Source: Candidatus Rifleibacteriota bacterium (GTDB lineage Bacteria > Vulcanimicrobiota > Xenobia > Xenobiales > Xenobiaceae). From it: a stretch of DNA of 5,170 nucleotides. The notes under the pieces are model-generated. The model was not told the origin of the DNA, did no database searches, and saw only the letters and a list, made by a program, of their open reading frames with translations. Numbering within the stretch: position 1 is the stretch's first letter; each line of letters begins with the position of its first letter. The position numbers and the translations under genes are program-made. Positions 1 to 5,164 of this stretch are shown here, piece by piece. The DNA lies in the NCBI GenBank assembly GCA_900772775.1, contig CAAGRW010000105.1:1-5170 (forward strand), in the 5' to 3' direction.

Positions 1-1
1 A

Positions 2-1282
2 ATGTGTGGCAATTTATTACAGCAAACTTACAATATAGCCGACACTTGGATTGTGAGCCGCTTCTTGGGCGCTAATGCTTTGGCTGCTGTCGGTTCCTCG
101 TATGCCCTGATGATCTTTTTGACTTCTATTATATTAGGGCTGTGTATGGGGAGTGGAGCGGCTATTGCTATGCAATATGGAAGCGGCCAGTTTGATAAAT
201 TGCGGCGTTGCATTTTTATGTCTTTCAGCTTAATTGCGGCAGTTGCTTTGGCACTTAATATTGGGGTATATTTGGGGCTAGGTCATATTTTGCATTGGCT
301 TTGTGTGCCTATAGAAGTGCAGCCTTTAATGAGCGTCTATTTGAAGATCATTTTCGCTGGCATTATGGCTACCTTTTTATATAATTATTTTGCCAATTTA
401 CTTAACGCGGTGGGCAATTCTGTAACACCTTTATATTTTTTGGCGGTAGCTGCTCTAGGCAATATCGGTTTGGATTTATTGTTTGTACTGGTTTTTAAGT
501 GGGGAGTAGGGGGCGCCGCTTGGGCCACAGTGGCAGCACAATTTTTGGCCGGAGTTGGCATTGCCGTTTATACTTTGAATAAATTCCCGCACTTGCGGCC
601 ACAACGAATGGATATGTGTTGGGACAAAGCCGATTTAGCTTCAATTGTGAATCTATCGGTAATGACTAGTGTACAGCAATCGATTATGAACTTCGGTATT
701 TTGTTGGTGCAAGGCTTAGTCAATAGCTTTGGAGCTGTGGTTATGGCCGCTTTTGCGGCCGCAGTTAAAATCGATTCTTTTGCTTATATGCCGGTGCAAG
801 ATTTTGGCAACGCTTTTTCTACATATGTGGCCCAAAACTACGGCGCCAAACAGCCTGAACGCATTCGCCTTGGTATTCGCAGCGCGATATTAACTTCAGC
901 AATATTTTGCTTTATTATCAGCGTTTTAGTTTTTACTTTCGCCCAGCCTCTTATGCAAATTTTTATCGATCCGCAAGAAAAGGCCATTATCACTGTTGGT
1001 ATACAGTATTTGCGTATTGAAGGAGCTTGCTATGTTGGTATAGGCATATTGTTTTTACTTTACGGCTATTATCGTGCTGTAAATATGCCTTCCATGTCGG
1101 TAATTTTAACTATTGCTTCTTTAGGCACGCGTGTAGTTTTAGCTTATGCTTTATCAGCCATTCCGGCTATTGGCGTAGTTGGCATTTGGCTTTCTGTGCC
1201 CATTGGCTGGGCTTTAGCCGATATTGTCGGTATAACGTATTATTTCATGCGCTCACGCAAACAATTGCTTGCAATGACATAA
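2..1282 (+). CDS. MATE-family multidrug efflux transporter, 5'-truncated by window edge
   Basis: This is an inner-membrane antiporter of the MATE (MatE) family, which exports drugs or metabolites in exchange for Na+ or H+. The visible 426 residues hold about eleven to twelve hydrophobic helices. They start inside helix 1 with the family hallmark GNLLQQTYNIADTWIVSRFLG, where family members usually have roughly 15-25 more residues in front. The first codon seen, ATG at 2, is therefore probably internal and the true start lies upstream. The second MatE half begins near residue 215 (SVMTSVQQSIMNFG) and contains the typical Q-D-F-G-N-A-F-S-T-Y-V-A-Q-N-Y-G-A segment near residues 266-282. The C-terminus (GIWLSVPIGWALAD, then a short basic tail) looks complete. 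The 46-nt gap to the next gene has no clear terminator, so read-through into it is possible. Family assignment is firm; substrate and subfamily are not determinable. Confidence 0.93.
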   Translation: MCGNLLQQTYNIADTWIVSRFLGANALAAVGSSYALMIFLTSIILGLCMGSGAAIAMQYGSGQFDKLRRCIFMSFSLIAAVALALNIGVYLGLGHILHWLCVPIEVQPLMSVYLKIIFAGIMATFLYNYFANLLNAVGNSVTPLYFLAVAALGNIGLDLLFVLVFKWGVGGAAWATVAAQFLAGVGIAVYTLNKFPHLRPQRMDMCWDKADLASIVNLSVMTSVQQSIMNFGILLVQGLVNSFGAVVMAAFAAAVKIDSFAYMPVQDFGNAFSTYVAQNYGAKQPERIRLGIRSAILTSAIFCFIISVLVFTFAQPLMQIFIDPQEKAIITVGIQYLRIEGACYVGIGILFLLYGYYRAVNMPSMSVILTIASLGTRVVLAYALSAIPAIGVVGIWLSVPIGWALADIVGITYYFMRSRKQLLAMT

Positions 1283-1328
1283 AACAGCAAGGTGGGGTAA
1301 GATAGTTTGCTACTTAGCAGGCGTTAGT

Positions 1329-2048
1329 TTGCATTATATCGAATTTCGCCACCCTATGGGAGTACATCTTCAGTGCCGTAAAAGCAGGATAGCTTGGGAT
1401 AACAGAACGCCTACTTTTCAGGATAAAGCGGCGACTGCTCTTATTTGGTCTGCGCCAATTATACTGGCTCTGGGCGTCATTGTGTGCATAATTTGTTGCT
1501 TTTTTATCGTTAACTTTGAGTTTATGTCTGTTTTAGTAGTGCTATTGCTAGTGTGCTCCACTTTGGGCATAGTCGGTCATGATCTTCGCGAGCAAGAACT
1601 TAAGAAATATATTCCAGAGTCGGAGCAAAAATGGGATCTGTTACAAAAAGCTGAAAAGCCTGAAGCTGGGCAAGAGTGTGCTTTACTCGTACTTGTTCCT
1701 GGATTGGGAGTTTTTACATGGTTCTCTTACATGAACCTTTTAAAATCAGATATATCCTGGAGCATGTTTGCTATCAGCAGTTTAGCTTTATTGTTATGTC
1801 CTATACTATGCTTACGTTTGGTATTTTATGTTTTAGCTACTAGAGCAAAATATCGCCAAGTATTGAACGAAAAAGCTTCAGGCGTAATTTTTCGTGCTCC
1901 GGAAATGGTTAAGGTGGATCATAAAGGCAATGTTATTGACGAAGTTGAAGCCAGTTACCTAAATGCCCCTTCATCCAAACGTCGTCGTCTTTTAGATAAT
2001 AATCAAAGCTCAGGCAATAACAGAAATTGTGATTGCATACAATTTTAA
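1329..2048 (+). CDS. Four-helix membrane protein of unknown function, paralog A
   Basis: I do not recognise a named family. The 239 residues read as a basic N-terminus, helix 1 (about 38-61), a tight turn, helix 2 (66-85), a charged loop (86-115), helix 3 (117-138), helix 4 (144-170) and a hydrophilic tail. Basic residues put both ends and the middle loop in the cytoplasm. It shares four signatures with the genes at 2656 and 3757: IICCFFIVNFEF (54-65), QKWDLLQKAEKPEA (100-113), YRQVLNEKASG (175-185) and the terminal CDCIQF (234-239). The tail contains KRRR and an Asn/Ser-rich low-complexity stretch. Start: the frame is open from 1278, but only TTG at 1329 and ATG at 1356 are usable. TTG has a weak AGG seven bases upstream and ATG has nothing, and TTG puts the first signature at the same residue number (Cys56) as in paralog B. 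Cysteine is frequent in and near the helices. Its stop overlaps the stop of the minus-strand remnant. Confidence 0.78.
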   Translation: MHYIEFRHPMGVHLQCRKSRIAWDNRTPTFQDKAATALIWSAPIILALGVIVCIICCFFIVNFEFMSVLVVLLLVCSTLGIVGHDLREQELKKYIPESEQKWDLLQKAEKPEAGQECALLVLVPGLGVFTWFSYMNLLKSDISWSMFAISSLALLLCPILCLRLVFYVLATRAKYRQVLNEKASGVIFRAPEMVKVDHKGNVIDEVEASYLNAPSSKRRRLLDNNQSSGNNRNCDCIQF

Positions 2049-2386
2049 TATTCATTGCTAAGCAAAAAATCAGCTATGTGCATAGTCTTAATTCCTTTAT
2101 AGTTACCACCTACAAAAGTATCGGTGGTGAGAACATATTTGGGGTAGTTATCGCGAATTTTTAGCAAGCGTTCATTTTGTCTGCTGGCTACAAAATCAAT
2201 TTCACCGTCATTTGTTTTTCCTACATTTACAGTATATCCACGACGGCAAAGTTCTAGATATATAACGTTTTCTAAACTTGAAGCAACGCTGTAAGCATTA
2301 TAACCAAGAACACTATAGCGAAGAGCAGTATCTGCAAGATAAAATTTTTTTTGTGTTTTTAAAATTTCTTTACATATAAGGGCCTG
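2045..2386 (-). pseudogene. Remnant of an AAA ATPase with DUF4143 C-terminal domain
   Basis: Read on the minus strand, this open stretch of 113 codons has no ATG, GTG or TTG start near its beginning and follows an in-frame TAG (2387-2389). It matches the C-terminal part of the large AAA_14/DUF4143 ATP-binding family. In order: KEILKTQKKFYLADTALR (residues 6-23, family consensus like K-x-I-L-K-T-x-x-K-Y-Y-L-x-D-x-G-L-R), LENVIYLELCRRGYTVNVGK (38-57), EIDFVA (62-67), RDNYPKYVL (78-86) and HIADFLL (103-109). Between EIDFVASRQNER and LLKIRDNYPKYVL the family normally has about 25-30 residues (an I-Q-V-x-Y strand and an R-E-x-E helix). These are missing without a frame change, with the join at about 2167/2168. 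The whole N-terminal ATPase domain (Walker A and B) is absent and I could not find it in 2387-2655. It is almost certainly dead. Intact members are often in accessory regions; the molecular role of the family is poorly defined. Confidence 0.82.
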
Positions 2387-2410
2387 CTAATCATAATTGA
2401 ATTGCCTCCG

Positions 2411-2471
2411 TATAATATTATGATCGTAAATAATATATAAAAAATGTAGTTTTTAAGGTTATAATCGTAAA
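2411..2471 (+). promoter_or_regulatory. Candidate promoter/operator region for paralog B
   Basis: There are two exact TATAAT hexamers. The one at 2411-2416 has TAATCA (2388-2393) at a 17-base spacing, only 3 of 6 matches to TTGACA; the one at 2460-2465 has no recognisable -35 box. Each lies close to one copy of the TTAT[GA]ATCGTAAA repeat, and the second overlaps its repeat copy, an arrangement compatible with repressor binding. The leader to ATG 2656 would be about 190-240 nt. In such AT-rich DNA, TATAAT arises easily, so this is weak. Confidence 0.25.
2418..2471. repeat. Two 13-nt direct repeats TTAT[GA]ATCGTAAA, 41 bases apart
   Basis: The copies lie at 2418-2430 (TTATGATCGTAAA) and 2459-2471 (TTATAATCGTAAA), with one mismatch and a centre-to-centre distance of 41 bases, close to four helical turns. 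The first copy is also a near palindrome: TTATGATCGTAA against its complement TTACGATCATAA matches at 10 of 12 positions around a central GATC. Both features are typical of binding sites for dimeric regulators. They sit in the only sizeable non-coding region before paralog B. Confidence 0.45.
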
Positions 2472-2655
2472 ATTATAGTAATAGCTATCTCAATATGTGT
2501 AAAGTCCTTTTTTTGCGTAGCGTAAGTTTGGGGAGTCGTGGGCTAAAGTATTTAGTAAACATTATGGGCTTAATTAAAGCTAGGCTTTCACAGTTGTATG
2601 TAGAATTTTGGTATTTATAGCTTTGGTAAAAAAATTGTCTTGCGGGGTGCTTTCT

Positions 2656-3585
2656 ATGTCGGGTACAAAATCGGAAAAACGTGCAGCTAGAAAAGAAATG
2701 ATTAGACAAGCTGAGCTGGCTAGGCAAGCTAAAGAAAATACACCCATGCGTAAAATGGCTAGATTTTTTGGATGGGCAACTCTTGCTGTTTTTGTTGGTG
2801 GACTATTTATATCTGTCATTTGTTCATTTGTAATATATCGTTTCAATTTTGGCGCAGCTATGTTGTGCTCCATTTATGCAGCGGCAATTTGTATCAATAT
2901 ATGGATAGCTATTCCTTGCGATGATGAGTCTGAAGATGTAAAAAGAGCAAAACTATTAAAAGAAGCTAAAGAAGAAGATGCCGTTAGTGGTGTGCTTAAA
3001 GCCATATTTGACGGCTTGATTTTTACTCTTGTTGGAGTTGCCCATTTATGTTTTGCTATTTTTACCGATAGTTTAAAAATTGATGCGGAACATTTAGGTG
3101 GGCTTGTTTGTTTACTCGGTACAATCTTTTGGGGAATGCTAGGATTACGTGTAGTTTGCACAAGTATAGGATGCTTGTTTAGCTATAAAAAAGTTTTAGC
3201 TGAGGAAGCTGCTGGCGCCATCTTTGTAGAACTGCCTCCCGATGAAGACGAGGAAGAATTTGCTCGTTTAATTGCGGAGGAAGAAGGCGCTCCTTTTAAT
3301 ACCGATAGTCACCCTAACAATATGGATGCGGAAAATGACTATATTGATGATCCAGATTATGACTATACCCCAAATCATCGTAACGGTCGCTGTGTGCCCA
3401 CTTTTGCTCTCGATAGTCGCCCCAATAATTTTGACGCTGAAAATAGTTACATTGATGATCCTGATTATGATTATGGCCAAAGTCGCTATAATTGCCATCG
3501 CTCGCCTGCTCCAAAGAAAAATTCACGCCGTTCTTCCAATTATTCATCATCTGACGATAGTTTCTATGATGAAGTACAATACTAA
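2656..3585 (+). CDS. Four-helix membrane protein with acidic Tyr-rich repeat tail, paralog B
   Basis: Unrecognised family; 309 residues. A basic, helix-forming N-terminus (5-36) is followed by helix 1 (about 37-61), helix 2 (66-86), a charged loop (88-110), helix 3 (about 114-137), helix 4 (about 147-175) and a tail of about 120 residues, likely all loops and tails cytoplasmic. Signatures shared with the genes at 1329 and 3757: VICSFVIYRFNF (54-65), KRAKLLKEAKEEDA (96-109), YKKVLAEEAAG (177-187) and the terminal YDEVQY (304-309). The tail opens with an acidic segment (DEDEEE, 196-201). It then carries a 21-residue motif twice with a 36-residue period (217-237 and 253-273, each ending YIDDPDYDY), then a Ser/Arg-rich stretch. 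I chose ATG 2656, which has GGGGTG six bases upstream; a TTG at 2608 would add 16 residues but has no ribosome site. About twice the tail length of its paralogs. Confidence 0.85.
   Translation: MSGTKSEKRAARKEMIRQAELARQAKENTPMRKMARFFGWATLAVFVGGLFISVICSFVIYRFNFGAAMLCSIYAAAICINIWIAIPCDDESEDVKRAKLLKEAKEEDAVSGVLKAIFDGLIFTLVGVAHLCFAIFTDSLKIDAEHLGGLVCLLGTIFWGMLGLRVVCTSIGCLFSYKKVLAEEAAGAIFVELPPDEDEEEFARLIAEEEGAPFNTDSHPNNMDAENDYIDDPDYDYTPNHRNGRCVPTFALDSRPNNFDAENSYIDDPDYDYGQSRYNCHRSPAPKKNSRRSSNYSSSDDSFYDEVQY
3304..3474 (+). repeat. In-frame tandem repeat, 108-nt period, inside paralog B tail
   Basis: The two well-matched cores are 3304-3366 and 3412-3474, each 21 codons. They begin D-S-[HR]-P-N-N and end YIDDPDYDY, and 18 of 21 residues are identical. 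Ten codons differ and seven of those differences are synonymous. The 15-codon spacer after the first core (P-N-H-R-N-G-R-C...) is not preserved after the second. This looks like an old duplication kept under protein-level constraint in the core only. Confidence 0.85.
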
Positions 3586-3683
3586 ATTGCTCCTTTTGCT
3601 AATGCGCAACTTATGCACGATTCTTGGCTCGGTTTTCATACTCTTGACGTGGAAATGGCTATCGACAATTTAGTGGAAATACA

Positions 3684-3712
3684 TAGTCAGAGGCAAAAGA
3701 TTCAGTGATAAT
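3684..3712 (+). promoter_or_regulatory. Possible sigma70-type promoter for paralog C
   Basis: TAGTCA (3684-3689, 4 of 6 to TTGACA) and GATAAT (3707-3712, 5 of 6 to TATAAT) are 17 bases apart and lie 44 bases before the GTG start at 3757. The fit is moderate and unsupported by anything else, so transcription of C from upstream of B is equally possible. Confidence 0.25.
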
Positions 3713-3742
3713 AGAAAAAATTGAATAAATAAAGAAAAGTCT

Positions 3743-3748
3743 GGAGAG
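3743..3748 (+). promoter_or_regulatory. Ribosome binding site fixing the GTG start of paralog C
   Basis: GGAGAG lies eight bases before GTG 3757. It is the clearest Shine-Dalgarno site of the three paralogs and decides in favour of the non-ATG start, since the next in-frame ATG (residue 60) lies inside helix 2. Confidence 0.7.
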
Positions 3749-3756
3749 TTTTTAAA

Positions 3757-4449
3757 GTGAACAATCAAGGTAATACTAATCGTGGTTTGGAAACTGGCAG
3801 CAAAAAATCGAGTACGAGCCCCAAAGTTAGATTGGTTGGACAGCTTTCTTTATTGTTTGTAGCTATAGGGTTAGTTAGTCTGGTAGTTTGTGCTTTTACT
3901 GTAGAAGACTTTGAATTTTTTGATACTTTGAGGATGTTCTTTTTTGTTTGTCTGATTCCGGCCTTTGCTTATCTTTACGCTGTAATAGATTCTGCTAAGC
4001 AAAAAATGACTGAAGATCAGCAAAAAGCTCACCTTTTAGCTATGGCTAAACAAGACGATGCTCAAGCAAAGCAATATAAAATTATGATGTCTGGGGTAAT
4101 ATGTGTTTTAGGAGCTTTGAGTGGTTTGAATCTTTTGATAAATGCTAAGAATAGTTCGGCCTTTATCAATGGACTGTTGATTACTGTAGTCTGCGGTTTC
4201 GTGGCTGTAACTTTTATCGCTAGTTCTATAAAAAGCTTGCGTGAGTTTAGACAAATTTTGGATGAAGAAGCAGCCGGCAAACTTGAGTATCTTAAGCAGG
4301 GAAATGCTGAACAGCCGGATTATGTCTGCGATGAAGCTTTCGATAATCAGAGTAGGCAAGTTAACAGCGCTACTTCAACTTCTCTTAATGGAAGTAATTC
4401 TGAAAATAATTTAAGAGAGCCGAAAACATACGATAATATTCAATTTTAA
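3757..4449 (+). CDS. Four-helix membrane protein of unknown function, paralog C
   Basis: Unrecognised family; 230 residues. A polar Ser/Thr/Asn/Gly-rich N-terminus (1-25) leads into helix 1 (about 26-49), helix 2 (57-77), a charged loop (78-106), helix 3 (109-129), helix 4 (136-158) and a polar acidic tail. Signatures shared with the genes at 1329 and 2656: VVCAFTVEDFEF (43-54), QKAHLLAMAKQDDA (89-102), FRQILDEEAAG (164-174) and the terminal YDNIQF (225-230). The distances between the signatures (57 residues from Cys to loop Ala, 62 from there to the Phe/Tyr after helix 4) equal those in paralog A, and the tail after the last Gly is 56 residues against 54 in A. A and C are therefore the closest in plan, while B has the long tail. 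GTG start with a good ribosome site. It is followed after 40 bases by the next gene, likely in the same transcript. Confidence 0.85.
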   Translation: MNNQGNTNRGLETGSKKSSTSPKVRLVGQLSLLFVAIGLVSLVVCAFTVEDFEFFDTLRMFFFVCLIPAFAYLYAVIDSAKQKMTEDQQKAHLLAMAKQDDAQAKQYKIMMSGVICVLGALSGLNLLINAKNSSAFINGLLITVVCGFVAVTFIASSIKSLREFRQILDEEAAGKLEYLKQGNAEQPDYVCDEAFDNQSRQVNSATSTSLNGSNSENNLREPKTYDNIQF

Positions 4450-4489
4450 AAGCAGTTCGGTAAGTTAAGAAAGCGAGGAAGTCAGCGCT

Positions 4490-5164
4490 ATGAATCTAGA
4501 TATTATGGACTTTTCGGAATATTTTCTCAGCTTTTTTCCTAAATGCATAAAAAAGACCATTATTTTGGCCGCGCACTTCTTCGCTTGGTTAGATGTTATT
4601 GCTTTTTTCGGAGGTATTGTTCTTGGATTTGTTGGGGTGGGGCTCAAGAGTGATATAATGTTTGGCCTCGGCTTTGGTTCTTCTGTAGCTGCCGTTTTTG
4701 CCATTATACCTTGTATGTTAATGTTTTTTTCTGCCACTTTTGTTGATTTTAAAGATCAATTGCGCAGTCTGTTAGAAAAAGAAAAAAAAGCGGCCGAAAG
4801 TAGTTTTAAGCTAAGTCAAAGTGAACAAGCTAAATTGGCGGAACTTAAAGAAAGAAGGCAAAAAATTGAAGCCTTGGAAGCTAAAAAGAAACAAAAACAC
4901 ACTGGGACGCTCGGTTGTGTAGCTTCCGTTTTGGCGTGGTCTTTTATAATCATGTTTGTGGGGCTTGGGGTAGACTCACTGAGTGTTATCTTAGCTGGTT
5001 GGGCTCTAATTTTTTGGCTAATTATTGTAGCTATTATGTATTTTAGAAGTGGCTATGCCGATATTGAGCGAAATAGTTTTAGAATTGCCGAGCAAGTTCA
5101 AGTTGTAACTGTGACACAGCCTCAACCTGACTCCCAATTAGATGAGCCACAAAGCAGATTATAA
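4490..5164 (+). CDS. Four-helix membrane protein with coiled-coil-like middle loop, function unknown
   Basis: Unrecognised; 224 residues. The N-terminus is short; helix 1 (about 24-51) and helix 2 (about 57-85) are glycine- and phenylalanine-rich. The middle segment (86-137) is almost entirely charged or helix-forming (K-E-K-K, E-L-K-E-R-R-Q-K-I-E-A-L-E-A-K-K-K), with hydrophobic residues spaced so that a coiled coil is plausible. Helix 3 (about 141-161) and helix 4 (164-185) follow, then a tail of about 40 residues ending DEPQSRL. The plan (two hairpins around a cytoplasmic charged loop, both ends cytoplasmic) matches the three upstream paralogs. However, it has none of their three internal signatures and no IQF/VQY terminus, so homology is not shown. 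GAGGAA (4475-4480) sits nine bases before the ATG. The 40-base gap from paralog C suggests one operon. The stop falls six bases before the window end. Confidence 0.85.
   Translation: MNLDIMDFSEYFLSFFPKCIKKTIILAAHFFAWLDVIAFFGGIVLGFVGVGLKSDIMFGLGFGSSVAAVFAIIPCMLMFFSATFVDFKDQLRSLLEKEKKAAESSFKLSQSEQAKLAELKERRQKIEALEAKKKQKHTGTLGCVASVLAWSFIIMFVGLGVDSLSVILAGWALIFWLIIVAIMYFRSGYADIERNSFRIAEQVQVVTVTQPQPDSQLDEPQSRL

Larger units (their letters stand above)
2387..2655. other. AT-rich intergenic stretch upstream of paralog B
   Basis: No convincing gene is seen on either strand. The first 120 bases are very AT-rich and hold two perfect TATAAT hexamers (2411-2416 and 2460-2465) and a 13-nt direct repeat. 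The rest (about 2505-2655) is less extreme and contains a small inverted repeat, AAAGC-TAG-GCTTT, at 2576-2588, too short to call a terminator. The minus-strand sequence was read for a missing ATPase N-terminus (a Walker A GxxxxGK[ST]) and none was found. Confidence 0.5.
3586..3756 (+). other. Intergenic gap with short open stretch in paralog B frame
   Basis: The 40 codons directly after the TAA of paralog B stay open in the same frame to TGA 3706-3708. They include a possible 31-residue ORF from ATG 3613 (MHDSWLGFHTLDVEMAIDNL and on to QKIQ). The sequence looks protein-like and amphipathic, but there is no ribosome site before the ATG and no family I recognise. It could be a decayed gene tail, an old C-terminal extension of paralog B, or chance. 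The remaining 48 bases are AT-rich and carry the ribosome site of the next gene. Confidence 0.35.

Noticed and set aside
1286..1311. AGCAA...TTGCT inverted repeat after the MATE gene as a terminator
   Set aside because: Only five pairs around a 16-base loop with no T-tract.
2341..2367. A/T run (AAAATTTTTTTTGTGTTTTTAA) as a rho-independent terminator
   Set aside because: No GC-rich stem precedes it, and on the minus strand it encodes the conserved K-T-Q-K-K-F segment of the ATPase fossil.
2576..2588. Inverted repeat AAAGC-TAG-GCTTT as a terminator or operator
   Set aside because: Five base pairs with a three-base loop and no following T-run; such a repeat is expected by chance.
2485..2727. 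Minus-strand ORF with a basic C-terminal part as a possible N-terminus of the lost ATPase
   Set aside because: It lacks a Walker A GxxxxGK[ST] motif and any recognisable similarity to the start of AAA_14 ATPases, and partly lies over the coding start of paralog B.
3304..3474. CRISPR-like spaced repeats
   Set aside because: Only two imperfect copies, in frame, with codon-wise synonymous differences inside a coding region.
3602..3673. Short hydrophobic ORF (MRNLCTILGSVFILLTWKWL...) resembling a small membrane toxin
   Set aside because: It is only the end of a frame that overlaps paralog B, has no ribosome site before ATG 3602, and competes with a more protein-like reading in the frame of paralog B. 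No antitoxin RNA or paired gene is visible.
3272..3673. Plus-strand ORF of 133 codons rich in Ile, Leu and Met overlapping paralog B
   Set aside because: It is the +1 shadow of the Asp/Tyr-rich repeat: GAT-GAT-type codons read out of phase give Met, Ile and Leu. The paralog B frame carries the conserved signatures.
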